Shown piece by piece: positions 7,719 to 17,619 of a stretch of 64,000 bases of DNA (position 1 is its first letter; every line of letters begins with the position of its first letter). A model generated the notes under the pieces. That model ran no database searches, was not told where the DNA came from, and saw nothing but the letters and a program-made list of their open reading frames with translations. Origin of the DNA: Sphingobacteriales bacterium (GTDB taxonomy: Bacteria > Bacteroidota > Bacteroidia > Chitinophagales > Chitinophagaceae); assembly GCA_004144185.1 (NCBI GenBank), contig SEFP01000002.1:62001-126000 (forward strand), read 5' to 3'. Both the position numbers and the translations under genes were made by a program.

Positions 7719-8675
7719 TCAGTAGTTGCGGTCCAGGAGGAAGGCGCTGAGCGCTTCCAAAGGCTTTTTGCGCGCCGAAACAATGGTTAGATCTTCGAGG
7801 GCCTGCATCGCTTCGTTTGAATAGCGGGTGACTTCCTCGCGGCAACGGGTTTGTGCGCCGGAGATCTCAAAGCAGCTGCGTACGGCGGCAATCTTGGTTT
7901 CCGGATTGGTTTGCCGGAGGGCGTCCGGATAGCCGGGCACGTTTTGCGACAACGTATGCAGATGCAGAAAGGTTTTTTTGTCGGCCAGGATATCGCCACC
8001 GGGTTGCTTACCGGTTTTATCCGATTCGCCGAAGGCATCCAGATAGTCATCCTGCAACTGAAACGCGATGCCCAGCGACTGACCGAACTGATAGAGCTTA
8101 TCGGCTACATGAATCGATGCACCACCCAGCAACGCGCCGATTTTGAGGGCTCCGCCCAGCAGCACCGAGGTTTTAAGCCGGATCATTTCGATATAATCTG
8201 CTACCGAAACATCGGTTTGCTTCTCGAAGTCCATATCCAGCTGCTGGCCTTCACAGACTTCCAGTGCAGTGTGGTTAAATACCTCCAGGATGGGTTGAAG
8301 CGGCTTCCGGATCTGACTCAAATAGTCATACGCCAGGATACAGAGGGCATCGCCCCCCAAGATTCCGGAGGTAAGGCCATAGCGGGCATGAACCGTTGGG
8401 TGTCCGCGCCGGAGGGGAGCTTCGTCCATGATATCGTCATGAACCAGCGTAAAATTGTGAAAGAGTTCGATGGCCAGAGCGGCATTCCAGGCATCTTCTT
8501 GAATCGGCCCGAGAAGTTCGGCGGCCATCAGGCAGAGCACAGGCCGGACCCGTTTGCCACCAATAGCCAGAAACTGCCGGAGCGGCTCGTACAGGGTTTG
8601 CGGTGGCCGGTTGGGTAACGCGAGCGCTGCAAAGCGGGTGTCAAAAGCTGCTACGAGTTCCGGAAAGGTGTGCAT
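7719..8675 (-). CDS. polyprenyl synthetase (trans-isoprenyl diphosphate synthase)
   Basis: A 318-residue all-helical prenyltransferase that condenses IPP with allylic diphosphates. The first Asp-rich motif is LVHDDIMDEAPLRRG and the second is FQLQDDYLDAFG. GGKRVRP, for IPP binding, lies near residue 40. The product chain length (FPP, GGPP or longer) cannot be read with certainty. It sits upstream of the sirtuin gene with a 28-bp gap. A TACTTTCG sequence lies just upstream of the ATG. Confidence 0.9.
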   Translation of the reverse strand: MHTFPELVAAFDTRFAALALPNRPPQTLYEPLRQFLAIGGKRVRPVLCLMAAELLGPIQEDAWNAALAIELFHNFTLVHDDIMDEAPLRRGHPTVHARYGLTSGILGGDALCILAYDYLSQIRKPLQPILEVFNHTALEVCEGQQLDMDFEKQTDVSVADYIEMIRLKTSVLLGGALKIGALLGGASIHVADKLYQFGQSLGIAFQLQDDYLDAFGESDKTGKQPGGDILADKKTFLHLHTLSQNVPGYPDALRQTNPETKIAAVRSCFEISGAQTRCREEVTRYSNEAMQALEDLTIVSARKKPLEALSAFLLDRNY

Positions 8676-8743
8676 GAGCAGCGAAAGTACAGTCCGGACT
8701 CGCTACCGCCGTGTGCCAGTAGCAATGCAGAAGTAGAATTTTT

Positions 8744-9061
8744 CTATTGCAGCTTCCGGTTGAGCCGAAGCCACTCGCCCCCATTGTGGACTTTGGTAAA
8801 TCCACGACAAGCCAGCAGGTTGCGGGCAGTAACACCGCGCATTCCGGACGCGCAGCAGATAATTACCGGTTTGTCTTTGCTAAGCCGCGACGAATCCTCG
8901 TCGAGCGTTTGCACAGGGATATTAATAGCGCCCGGTATGTGACCGGTTGCAAACTCTTCGGGTGTGCGGACGTCCACGATCTGGGCGCCCATTGCCTTAA
9001 GTGTTTTATAGTCCAGGGGAGCCTGTTTTACACCGAGCAGTTTATTCAGAAAATGCAACAT
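8744..9061 (-). CDS. rhodanese-like sulfurtransferase
   Basis: A single-domain rhodanese of 105 residues, with IVDVRTPEEFATGHIPGAINIP and the active-site loop CCASGMRG, whose second cysteine would carry the persulfide. It has no signal peptide, so it is cytoplasmic. It lies 187 bp downstream of a Crp-type regulator on the same strand. Sulfur transfer is the family reaction; the acceptor is unknown. Confidence 0.88.
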   Translation of the reverse strand: MLHFLNKLLGVKQAPLDYKTLKAMGAQIVDVRTPEEFATGHIPGAINIPVQTLDEDSSRLSKDKPVIICCASGMRGVTARNLLACRGFTKVHNGGEWLRLNRKLQ

Positions 9062-9248
9062 CGTACGGATCTTCGTGCTGCCAGCAATGTGTGTTTTTGC
9101 TGACGGGCAACAAATTTACAGCAGATGCAGGGCTTGGCGCAACGGTTTTAACGTCAACAGGCCTCTGAATTATGTTTTGTTTAAGCAGCGCGCCTGTTGC
9201 GGCCCGTTTCTTTCGATATCCGGTCTGCCTTCCGGAAGCCCCGGCGTT

Positions 9249-9890
9249 TTACGAATCCGGTTGCCGCCCTTCGTCCAGCAGCTGGATCCGGTTGCGGTAC
9301 AGGCGAAGTTTGTTTTCGTTTTCCATTTTCTTGAGCAGCCGGGAAATTACCGTCCGGGACGTGGTCAGGTCGTCTGCAATGCCTTCGTGGGATTGATTGA
9401 TCACTGAGGATTGCGACAGCTGGGCCCGTTCGTTCAGATAGCTCAGCAGCCGCTGGTCCAGATTCTGAAAGGCCAGATGGTCGAGTCGGGACAGAATTTT
9501 TTCAAAATGCCGGCTCTCCGATTGCAGCACAAAGCGCATCCAGTCCGGATACTGCATCAGCCATTTACGGGCCATCTCTACCGGAAGCGATAGCAACCGG
9601 ACGTCTTCTTCAACCTGTACACTCACCTCGCTGACAGATGGAAACAAATGGCGTCCAAACAGCAGCACGCAATCTTCAGTACTATCGATATAGTATAGCA
9701 ACAGGTTGCGGTCGCCTTCCGGCCGGATCACTTTTACGGCACCGGAAAGCAAAAAGTACGTTTTGTCGATCCGCTGATTGCATGCTAAGATGATATGCCC
9801 TTTGGGGTATGAGTGGCAGAATCCGTTGGCCTCAATCAAGGTCAGCAATTTACTTTCCAGCTGATTTTCAAAGCGTTGTCTAAAGTCCAT
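9249..9890 (-). CDS. Crp/Fnr-family transcriptional regulator
   Basis: A 213-residue two-domain regulator. An N-terminal cyclic-nucleotide-binding-like beta barrel (about residues 20-120: YPKGHIILACNQ, YFLLSGAVKV) leads through a long helix to a winged HTH (about 165-205: HEGIADDLTTSRTVISRLLKKMENENKLRL). No Fnr-type N-terminal cysteine cluster is present, so an iron-sulfur oxygen sensor is unlikely, and the effector is unknown. The rhodanese gene follows. Confidence 0.87.
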   Translation of the reverse strand: MDFRQRFENQLESKLLTLIEANGFCHSYPKGHIILACNQRIDKTYFLLSGAVKVIRPEGDRNLLLYYIDSTEDCVLLFGRHLFPSVSEVSVQVEEDVRLLSLPVEMARKWLMQYPDWMRFVLQSESRHFEKILSRLDHLAFQNLDQRLLSYLNERAQLSQSSVINQSHEGIADDLTTSRTVISRLLKKMENENKLRLYRNRIQLLDEGRQPDS

Positions 9891-9970
9891 AGATACGTTC
9901 TTTTAGTATAGAAATAACTCCAACAGCATTCAAATTAGTATACAATCATGTGTAAAAAGGTGTTTTTGGG

Positions 9971-10020
9971 TTTTAAAATCGAATGTTCAGTTCCGGAATG
10001 GCTGGCATTCCGGAACTGAA
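9971..10020 (-). terminator. terminator of the RNase R gene, built from two TTCCGGAA palindromes
   Basis: A perfect 15-bp stem (9986-10000 with 10006-10020, loop GCTGG) lies just after the rnr stop and is followed on the minus strand by an AT-rich stretch including TTTT. Each arm contains a whole TTCCGGAA. Confidence 0.65.
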
Positions 10021-10030
10021 ATTGACCGAA

Positions 10031-12052
10031 TCAGGCTTTTTTCTTGCGGCCGGAAGCCTTGGCCGCTTTGGGCTTTTCCGGCTGCGGCGCGGTGACCAAA
10101 TGGTAATCGATCGTCCGTTTTTCCAGGTTGGCGGAAACGACCTTAACGCGTACCTTATCACCCATCTGAAAGCGCATCCGCGTATGGCGCCCAACCAGCG
10201 CGTACTCGCCTTCCGGAAGCTCAAACGAGTCGATTGCATTCAGATCCTGAATGCTGACCATGCCTTCGCATTTGGTATCCACGGTCTCGGCCCAGAATCC
10301 AAACGAGGAAACGCCCGACACCACTGCGTCGAACTCTTCTCCGAGGAACTGCCGCATGTACTCGACCTGCTTGTACTTGTTGGCCGCGCGTTCGGCTTCC
10401 ATCGCACTGCGTTCCCGGTCGGAGCAATGCCGGCTTTTCTGTTCAAGTCCTTTGATCGGCATGGGATGGCCTTCCAGAACCTGCGCCAGAATGCGGTGGA
10501 CTAGCACATCCGGATAGCGGCGGATCGGTGAGGTAAAGTGGCAGTAGTACTCAAATCCCAGGCCGTAGTGCCCGATATTTTCGGTGGTGTACACCGCTTT
10601 GGCCATAGTACGGATGCCCAGGCTTTCGAGAACGTGCTGTTCCGGTTTGCCTTCGGCCAGTTTCAGCATCTGGTTAAACGACTTGGCGATGCCCTGTGGC
10701 GTCTTGAGGTCGAACTTATGGCCGTAACGGGCGGCATAGGCAGCAAACATCGCCAGTTTGGCTTCGTCGGGCTGGTCGTGTACACGGTACGGAAACGGCA
10801 AAGGCTTGTCTTTATAAACCACATCACCCACGTGTTTGGCCACGGTGCGGTTGGCCAGCAGCATAAATTCTTCGATCAGCTGATGGGCTTCCTTACTTTC
10901 CTTAACCACTACATCTACCGGACGGGCTTCGTCATCCAACACAAACCGGACTTCCTGCGACGAGAAGTTGATCGCGCCTTTTTTAAACCGCGCGGCCCGC
11001 AGGTTCTGGGCAATCTCGTTTAGGGTACGCAGCACCTCTTCATGATCTCCGGAAGCCCCTTCCAGAATGTCCTGCACTTCTTCATAGGTAAAGCGCCGGG
11101 CACTGCGGATCAGCGTACGGCCCAGCCAGTACTCTTTGATTTTGCCTTTCTTGTCGATCTGGAATACGGCAGAGAACGCATATTTGTCTTCGTTGGGTCG
11201 CAGCGAGCAGAGTTCATTGCTGAGGCGTTCCGGAAGCATCGGCAGCACGCGATCCGGCAGGTAGACCGAGGTTGCCCGGTTGTACGCTTCTTTGTCCAGC
11301 GCCGAATCGGCTTCGATGAAGTGCGCCACGTCGGCAATGTGCACTCCTACTTCATAAGAGCCGTCCTTGTGGGCTACAAATGACAGGGCATCGTCAAAAT
11401 CTTTGGCATCGACCGGGTCGATGGTCATGGTGAGCACGTTCCGGAAATCGCGGCGTTTGCGGACTTCGGAAGTGTCGATGTGTTCGGAATACCGGGCGGC
11501 ATCTTCGAGCACGTCATCCGGAAACGAAAGGGGGAAGCCGGCTTCCATCAGGATACCCTGCATCGCCATTTCGTTGAGCGATTCGCCGGTAACGACCCGC
11601 ACCACTTCACCGATCGGATTTTTCTTGCTTTCGGCCCAGTCTACCACTTTTACCACGACGCGGTCGCCGTCGATGGCGCCGTGAAGCAGGTGCAGCGGAA
11701 TGAAAATATCGATGGACAAGCCACCGGCATCAGCAATAAAAAAGGCAAAATTTTCTTTCACCTCAAGCCGGCCACGGAATTCGTTTTGCTTGCGGGTGGT
11801 CACGCTTTTGATGGTGCCTTCCTGCCGGCCTTCCCGACCGACTTTGGTAATGGCGACCACCACTTCATCGCCGTTGAGTGCGCCGTGCAGATGTTCGCGG
11901 TATACAATGATGTCGCGCGCCTGGCCAACGACCGTGACGAATCCGGTTCCGGAACGGGTCAGTTCGATTTTGCCTTTATAGGTATTAAAGGAATGCGCAG
12001 GCGCTTTTTTAGAAGGCTTTGTTTTTTTGGAATTGTTGTCTCGACCAGCCAT
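10031..12052 (-). CDS. rnr: ribonuclease R (RNase II family 3'-5' exoribonuclease)
   Basis: A 673-residue processive 3'-5' exoribonuclease for RNA turnover and quality control. Domains in order: a basic N-terminal tail (KKTKPSKKAP), cold-shock OB folds, the RNB catalytic domain with the Asp cluster DPVDAKDFDDALSF, and a C-terminal S1 domain (FDAVVSGVSSFGFW), ending in a basic KKKA tail. RYPDVLVHRIL is the conserved RNB C-terminal block. ATG at 12052 is used because upstream codons give an unrelated hydrophobic stretch. Confidence 0.94.
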   Translation of the reverse strand: MAGRDNNSKKTKPSKKAPAHSFNTYKGKIELTRSGTGFVTVVGQARDIIVYREHLHGALNGDEVVVAITKVGREGRQEGTIKSVTTRKQNEFRGRLEVKENFAFFIADAGGLSIDIFIPLHLLHGAIDGDRVVVKVVDWAESKKNPIGEVVRVVTGESLNEMAMQGILMEAGFPLSFPDDVLEDAARYSEHIDTSEVRKRRDFRNVLTMTIDPVDAKDFDDALSFVAHKDGSYEVGVHIADVAHFIEADSALDKEAYNRATSVYLPDRVLPMLPERLSNELCSLRPNEDKYAFSAVFQIDKKGKIKEYWLGRTLIRSARRFTYEEVQDILEGASGDHEEVLRTLNEIAQNLRAARFKKGAINFSSQEVRFVLDDEARPVDVVVKESKEAHQLIEEFMLLANRTVAKHVGDVVYKDKPLPFPYRVHDQPDEAKLAMFAAYAARYGHKFDLKTPQGIAKSFNQMLKLAEGKPEQHVLESLGIRTMAKAVYTTENIGHYGLGFEYYCHFTSPIRRYPDVLVHRILAQVLEGHPMPIKGLEQKSRHCSDRERSAMEAERAANKYKQVEYMRQFLGEEFDAVVSGVSSFGFWAETVDTKCEGMVSIQDLNAIDSFELPEGEYALVGRHTRMRFQMGDKVRVKVVSANLEKRTIDYHLVTAPQPEKPKAAKASGRKKKA

Positions 12053-12295
12053 AACTGTTGTAGAAATAAGTATACTAAAGATGCAGAAAAGAATCGTGCT
12101 ATGACGATTCCGGAGCTGTTTTTTCCGGAACTGACAGATCACACCCCTCTCTCCGGCCACAACATCCTTTATACCAGCATCCGTGACGCAACAGCAAAAG
12201 GATGCACGCTCTTTTTCGTCCTACTGAGAAACCGGCACAACAATCGCTACAACGATGGGTAGATACGCCCTGGCTTCAGAACCCTTTAAGCAGTA

Positions 12296-12832
12296 TTACC
12301 GGCTGCCGCTGATTTTGATGATCCGGGTGCCGTAGATCCGGTCCTGCCAGTACACCTGAAGCAGGTAGGTTCCATCCGCCCACGTGCTGATATCGCCCTT
12401 AAAGGTCTGGGACGTCAGCGTGCCGGAGGTCAGAATCCGGTACTGGGCATCATACCAGTGATAATGCACCGGTGTCTGCGGCATGGCTGGCAGCTGGATA
12501 GTAAAGACCCCGGTGGTTGGGTTGGGATAGACCACCAGATCGGCCATAGATGCAGTCATCGGTCCGTTCGGGTCGGCATCAACGACAGGGGTCTGAGGCG
12601 GTGCTTTGCGCAGGGCCCGGTTCAAGTTCGTACTGTCGGTGGAATCGGCAGTTTGGGAGTTGGAACGGGAAATATAGACCATCCGGCAGTCGTAGCTGCG
12701 TTTGACGCGATTGCCGACGGCGTCGTGGTCAAAGTAGATGCCGCAGCGGGTGAGCACCGGCTGTCGTTGAGCCAATAGCGTTCCGGAACTCAGAATGCTG
12801 GTCAGTAGGACAAAAGAAAAGAGAGTCTTCAT
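12296..12832 (-). CDS. secreted protein with type IX sorting domain
   Basis: A 178-residue protein with a signal peptide (MKTLFSFVLLTSILSSGTLLA). A short middle region has cysteines (LTRCGIYFDHDAVGNRVKRSYDC). The C-terminal type IX secretion tail begins at LVVYPNPTTGVFTIQLP and ends with GTYLLQVY and TRIIKISG. The tail implies export by the type IX system and attachment to the cell surface. DHDAVGNRVKR resembles the linker seen before RHS-type repeats. The gene lies directly downstream of the RHS/toxin remnant. Confidence 0.75.
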   Translation of the reverse strand: MKTLFSFVLLTSILSSGTLLAQRQPVLTRCGIYFDHDAVGNRVKRSYDCRMVYISRSNSQTADSTDSTNLNRALRKAPPQTPVVDADPNGPMTASMADLVVYPNPTTGVFTIQLPAMPQTPVHYHWYDAQYRILTSGTLTSQTFKGDISTWADGTYLLQVYWQDRIYGTRIIKISGSR

Positions 12833-12868
12833 GGAATATTATTAGCTATTTATACATTCATTAATATA

Positions 12869-13438
12869 TTACCTAACTGGCTCATACATCCATTTTTCTT
12901 TTTTTAACCAACTATCGGAGGGAGGAAGATTCGGGGAAGAAACAAAGTGATATTCCTCTGGAGTTTCATAGAACGTCTCTTTTCTCTCATGCCTCCCAAA
13001 ACCTTTACTTTTATACTGTATCCACATGCTAGCAGTCAAACCATTCTTAAGTAGATGATAAATTCTTTCTGAAACACCTCCTCCATTGGTGCTTGGATCC
13101 ATAAACTGGGCTCTCACCAAACTGCCTTCAACTGTATATACTCCCCAATATTCTATATTTAAATCATTTAAATTATAAATGTCTTCTATGCTAAATTCAC
13201 AATATGAGTTATCATTATAAAATATACACCCCCAATACAAGGTATCAGGTTTATAAGAATTTTTGCCATATCCATATACACGGTTGTTTTTTTCTGCCTT
13301 TAGATAATATCCATCATGTCTCACTCCTTTAGGAGACAGATTAGGCGTAGCATAGCGAAGTGTCATTGCTCGCTTAAAAGATGAGGGCACCCCTCCCCAT
13401 AAACAAAACATAATAACAAAGGAGAGCAGTAGTTTCAT
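12869..13438 (-). CDS. hypothetical protein, translationally coupled to the RHS toxin fragment
   Basis: A 189-residue protein that I do not recognise. It is AT-rich compared with its surroundings and has an N-terminal hydrophobic stretch (about 1-20) that could be a signal peptide. The rest is rich in Tyr, Asn and Lys, with five cysteines in all. Its ATG overlaps the stop of the upstream RHS C-terminal frame (TAATG). Position directly after a polymorphic-toxin C-terminus is where immunity genes normally lie, so an immunity role is a reasonable but untested inference. Confidence 0.5.
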   Translation of the reverse strand: MKLLLSFVIMFCLWGGVPSSFKRAMTLRYATPNLSPKGVRHDGYYLKAEKNNRVYGYGKNSYKPDTLYWGCIFYNDNSYCEFSIEDIYNLNDLNIEYWGVYTVEGSLVRAQFMDPSTNGGGVSERIYHLLKNGLTASMWIQYKSKGFGRHERKETFYETPEEYHFVSSPNLPPSDSWLKKEKWMYEPVR

Positions 13439-15065
13439 TAGAAATCAAATAGAGAATAAGGATTGGAGTACCCTCCGAAAAGATACGTGCCCCCTTGAAA
13501 ATAATCGTAATTTAGATAATAGTTCTGATTCCCAGGCGGAAATACGTTTGATTGGTGCATCCAGTTTTGCTGAAAATCTTGTACCCCTTTTGCGCTGTAA
13601 CCAGTTCTAGAAACATTATTTCCATTTTTATATCCTGCATATACAGGCGCTCTGAATGTTTGTCCATTCGTCCAAGCAGAATACTTACCTCCTTTACCAT
13701 CAGGTCTTCCATTTTCTTTCCATAATGGACTAGTGGCCCTTGGATTTCTGTTATTCTGTGAAGCAGCAGCACCATCATTCGTATATATATATGATCCCAA
13801 CACAAAGTCTCCCGCTCCGATCTGAATTCCATGAGTTCTCCAAGCGTCCCCGTGTCGAAATGCCAGAAAATCATTTTCGTAACTAAGGCTAAAATCTCCA
13901 CTTCTGAAACTAATACCTCCCACCCACTGTGACATATTTTCACCAGTTGTAGAAGTCCCTCCACCATAGTATGTCTGATAATAGCCTAAAGCAGTTTTAC
14001 CATCATTATATCCTCCTCCTCCTCCAATACTATACATGTCCCCATTGCTACTACCACTTATGCCTACTTGCCAGTTGCCTATTTGCTGAGAAACACTCGC
14101 CCCCGCATAAAAACCAGTAATACCTACTCCGATGCTACCACCAAAGGAAGTATTTCCAGACCTGCCGGAAAACTGGACATCAACACCCACATTTAAAATG
14201 TTCAAACCGACAGAAAAGTTTTGATTGCCAATGCGTCCTACACTATTCAGTTCACCCAATCCCTGTTTAACCGAACTCATTGCCCTTCCTGCAGCATCAC
14301 TTTGTCCAGTAATTAAATTAGATGAAAATTCTGCCAAAAAGCCAACTATGGCGAACGGTATGGCTAAAAAGTTTCCACTCGGATCCACATAGCTAATGGG
14401 GTTATTCATCCCATACGCATACCGGTTGTACCCAAGCGCGGATGTCGCATCACTCACGTAGTTATCCACGCTGAACATACGGGCCATCTTCGGATCATAC
14501 AGCCGCGCATTCATGTTGATGATCCCCAACCCATCCAGATGCTCATGACCCGTAAAGCCCCGCAACCACTCAAACCCTACTCCCGGCACCCAACTGTCAT
14601 TGGTTTCCCAGGTGCCTACATGGCGCCGCCGCCCCCAGGCATCAAAGGCCTGCCGCTGCACCACCGTGCCCACCCCATTGGTCACGGCCACAATGCTGCC
14701 CAGGTGATCGGTATAGGGATACAACAGATCGCTGACCGTCGGCTCGTACGGAGGCGGTTCTTCCCCCTTACCGGCAGATGCCTCGGTGGACTGCAATCCC
14801 GGCTCCAGAGACCGGCTTGGCTGCTGTAAACCAATCCGATCTGCGGTTCCAGCCCATTAACACCCGGCAGACCTTTAATCGGAATCTGATAGGTGGCCGC
14901 CCCAGTGGCCCCTACCGACAAACTTCCTTCGGTACTGCCTACCAATAAAGTCTGATCTATATTGGCCGGAACAGCCAATCGCGTTGAGTAGCTGGTAGGT
15001 TGTGCCTTTGTGTTTGTACCTAAACAAACCACAAAAACAAACGAAACTAAAAATACAAAACGCAT
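13438..15065 (-). pseudogene. RHS-repeat/SpvB-type secreted protein with toxin C-terminus, internally deleted and frameshifted
   Basis: The 5' part (15065 to about 14820) encodes a signal peptide and the SpvB/TcB-type N-terminus ending IGLVYSSQAG. The 3' part (from about 14820) encodes the RHS core in another frame: YPYTDHLGSIVAVTN, AFDAWGRRR, GFTGHEHLDGLGIINMNARLYDP, RYAYGMNNPISYVDPSG. The long repeat region normally between them is missing, and the join is out of frame. The ~300-residue C-terminal region after DPSG is Gly/Ser/Tyr-rich with SYENDFLAF and GDAWRTHGIQIGAGDF, which resembles polymorphic toxin type 23. The tip is AT-rich. Expression of the tip would need a new start inside the RHS frame. 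Confidence 0.7.
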
Positions 15066-15130
15066 CCGCCTGATATTGAAGAGAATTTTAAAGCCTCAAA
15101 AATTAGTCGCGCAATTCGTTAAGTCAATAG

Positions 15131-15166
15131 GGTTCGCACTCATTTTTCACAGGTTCGCACTCATTT
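15131..15166. repeat. two direct copies of GGTTCGCACTCATTT
   Basis: Identical 15-mers at 15131-15145 and 15152-15166 have a 21-bp period, about two helical turns, which suits a paired protein-binding site. They lie upstream of the RHS gene and downstream of lpxK. The same core (TGAGTGCGAA on the other strand) occurs twice at 51585-51606 before the HTH regulator. Confidence 0.45.
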
Positions 15167-15221
15167 ATTTTGGGCTGCCCCGCTGAACCTAATTCACAGT
15201 GGTCGATTTTCTACCCCCTTT

Positions 15222-16361
15222 CTACGGATAATAGTCCGGAAGCGATTCAGCAGGATCTTCCAAGCCAAACGCGAGTCGGTTTTCAGCCACTTCCCTGGCT
15301 ACATAATTGAGTATAACGGTATCGAAGACCGACTCCCCGCCAAACAGGAACTGCACCTGAATCGGGATGACCGCCACCTGCCACCCTTCCTGTTGCAGCC
15401 GCTCTGCATGCAGCATCAGTCGCGCCGCGTCTTTCTCGGTCGTCACCATCAGCTTCTCCCCTACCTGCCAATCGGCCAGCGTCGTGGCAATCTCTTCCAG
15501 GTCTTTGGTCACGAAGTAATGGTGATCCGGATATGCCAGCAGGTGACTTCCGGAAGCCTGCCCGTCCACATAGGCCTGCAACGGTGCGGGCTTGGCAATA
15601 CCGGTTACCAGCAAGACATTCTTATTCTGCAATGAGACCGGTTCGTTCCGGAACAGCTCGTAGGGCACGCCATAGGCGATCGTGGAAAACACCACTTGCT
15701 GATGCGCCTCCGGTTGAATGCGGTTCCGGATGGCTGTAGCCTGTGCTTCGGTCAAGCCCGGCGGACATTTAGACACCACGATCAGATCGGCCCGACGGTA
15801 GGCTTTGCGGCTTTCCCGCAAGGTGCCGTATGGTAAGATATAATCCTCGTAAAACGGCTTTGAAAAGTCGGTGATCAGCACGGCAAATCCGGGCTTGACA
15901 CTCCGGTGCTGAAACGCATCGTCCAGCAGTACCACTTCAATGTCGGGTCGCTTTTGCAGCAAGGCCGGGATACCCGTCATCCGTTCTTCGGCCACACTCA
16001 CGGCGATGTCCGGAAAGGCCAGGTGATACTGCATGGGTTCATCGCCGATGCGAAGGGCATTGGTATTCTCATCGGCCAGCAAAAACCCCTGCGTGTGACG
16101 CTTATAACCCCGGCTCATGGTCGCTACTTGGTACCGGTCTTTCAGCAACCGGATCAGGTATTCTACATGCGGCGTTTTCCCCGTACCGCCGACCGACAGG
16201 TTGCCTACCACAATTACCGGCGTACTAAACGAGACCGAAGAGAAAAAACCCGAGTTGTACAACCGGTTGCGCAGCCACACGATCGCGCCATAGAGCAACG
16301 CCAGCGGATACAATAAAATGCGCACCAGCCCGAAGGCATGGTAAAGAGAATTGCGACTCAT
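15222..16361 (-). CDS. lpxK: tetraacyldisaccharide 4'-kinase
   Basis: This enzyme phosphorylates the 4' position of the lipid A disaccharide at the inner-membrane face. The 379-residue protein begins with a membrane-associated helix (ILLYPLALLYGAIVWLRN). A Walker A motif follows (VGNLSVGGTGKTPHVEYL), then SRGYKRHTQG, EEPM-like GDEPMQYH and the LpxK hallmark LLDDAFQHRSVKPG. Its presence shows that the organism makes lipid A. ftcD lies 21 bp upstream on the same strand. Confidence 0.94.
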   Translation of the reverse strand: MSRNSLYHAFGLVRILLYPLALLYGAIVWLRNRLYNSGFFSSVSFSTPVIVVGNLSVGGTGKTPHVEYLIRLLKDRYQVATMSRGYKRHTQGFLLADENTNALRIGDEPMQYHLAFPDIAVSVAEERMTGIPALLQKRPDIEVVLLDDAFQHRSVKPGFAVLITDFSKPFYEDYILPYGTLRESRKAYRRADLIVVSKCPPGLTEAQATAIRNRIQPEAHQQVVFSTIAYGVPYELFRNEPVSLQNKNVLLVTGIAKPAPLQAYVDGQASGSHLLAYPDHHYFVTKDLEEIATTLADWQVGEKLMVTTEKDAARLMLHAERLQQEGWQVAVIPIQVQFLFGGESVFDTVILNYVAREVAENRLAFGLEDPAESLPDYYP

Positions 16362-16382
16362 AAAAGAAGGAACAAAGTACGG

Positions 16383-17420
16383 TTACAGCAGCCCGATCTG
16401 TTCAGCGTCCTTCAGCAGTCCCACCGCCCGAAGCCGGTACTCCAGAATCTGGGCGTCCGGACGAAACGGTCGCAGCCGGTCCAGCCGAAGCTGTTCGATC
16501 CCGGTCTGGACCAGCGACTCAACCGAGTCCCTTCCGGAAGGACGGTACCGACCGGCTTCCAGCAAACAGGCTTCCGGCATCAGTCCGATAAGTTCAGAAC
16601 CGATAATCGTTCCGCCAGCGGCCTGTACCAGTTCTTCGGCAGCCAGATAGGCCTGTAAAGGAGTCGTTTTCCGGTAATCCAATAAATTCATGGATAACTG
16701 CGCCGTATCATAATCAGTTTGATACCAGCCGATGACGCGGGTAGCCGGCAGTCGTCCACGAACGGCTTCGCCGGGCCGGAGCGGATTTCCGGAAACACCG
16801 GTTTCCCGAAGGCGTTTGGCTATCTCGGTCACCTGTTCCGGTGAAACGCCGCGCACCGAAAGATTGAACGCGACCAGCAGATTCCGGACACCCATTACCG
16901 TAGCACCGACCCGTGGTTGAAAGGTTTCCGGACCGTAATCGGGCACCCAGCGCGGATCGGTCATCTTTTGAGCCAGTCCTTCGTATTCGCCCCGCCGGAT
17001 CTGCGGCAGGTATTTCCGGTGGAGCTGCTGACTATTCTGCTCATAGAGATACACCGGTAGATTCAATCCGGTGCCCACTCGCTGCGCCAACCCATTCACC
17101 AGTGATACGGCCTCGTCCTGGGTCATTCCGGTCAGGGACACAAACGGACAGACATCTACCGCGCCAATCCGGGGATGAACGCCCGCCTGTTTTCGCATAT
17201 CAATCGTTGTGGCAGCCACTTTCAGTGCCCGGTATGCCGCTTCGATTACCGCCTGGGGCGGTCCGGCGAAGGTCATCACCGTACGGTTGGCACCGTCACT
17301 TACATCTTCATGCAGCAGGGCGACTTCCGGAACCGAGCGGATCGCAGCGGCCAGTTTATGGAGCGTATCCGTATCACGGCCTTCGCTAAAATTGGGAATG
17401 CACTCGAGCAGCGGCTTCAT
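16383..17420 (-). CDS. ftcD: glutamate formimidoyltransferase
   Basis: A 345-residue protein transferring the formimino group from N-formimino-glutamate to tetrahydrofolate at the end of histidine breakdown. It has LLECIPNFSEGRD at the N-terminus, a typical family start. GVHPRIGAVDVCPFV contains the catalytic-region His and the IGAVD block, and GVRNLLVAFNLSV starts the second subdomain. The cyclodeaminase domain of the mammalian fusion is absent, as in many bacteria. It is followed closely by lpxK. The other hut genes are not in this window. Confidence 0.92.
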   Translation of the reverse strand: MKPLLECIPNFSEGRDTDTLHKLAAAIRSVPEVALLHEDVSDGANRTVMTFAGPPQAVIEAAYRALKVAATTIDMRKQAGVHPRIGAVDVCPFVSLTGMTQDEAVSLVNGLAQRVGTGLNLPVYLYEQNSQQLHRKYLPQIRRGEYEGLAQKMTDPRWVPDYGPETFQPRVGATVMGVRNLLVAFNLSVRGVSPEQVTEIAKRLRETGVSGNPLRPGEAVRGRLPATRVIGWYQTDYDTAQLSMNLLDYRKTTPLQAYLAAEELVQAAGGTIIGSELIGLMPEACLLEAGRYRPSGRDSVESLVQTGIEQLRLDRLRPFRPDAQILEYRLRAVGLLKDAEQIGLL

Positions 17421-17619
17421 AAACGCAATATTAGCCGTTGAAAGATTTTTCCGGAAGGCGCCCTTCAGGTACGCCTGAACACCAGTCCGATTCCAGCAGT
17501 TGCCATCCCTTCATTTCGAATCTTGTTTTGGACGCCTGAAAGCGGCCCGGATTCCGAAAAAGGCACTGCTAAAGGGGGTCTCAACGGTTACCTTTACGAA
17601 CTGAATACGTACTATCGGC

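Noticed and set aside
9061-9248. Small ORFs between the rhodanese and the Crp-type regulator
   Set aside because: Short plus-strand frames overlap the genes and have no credible start region or composition.
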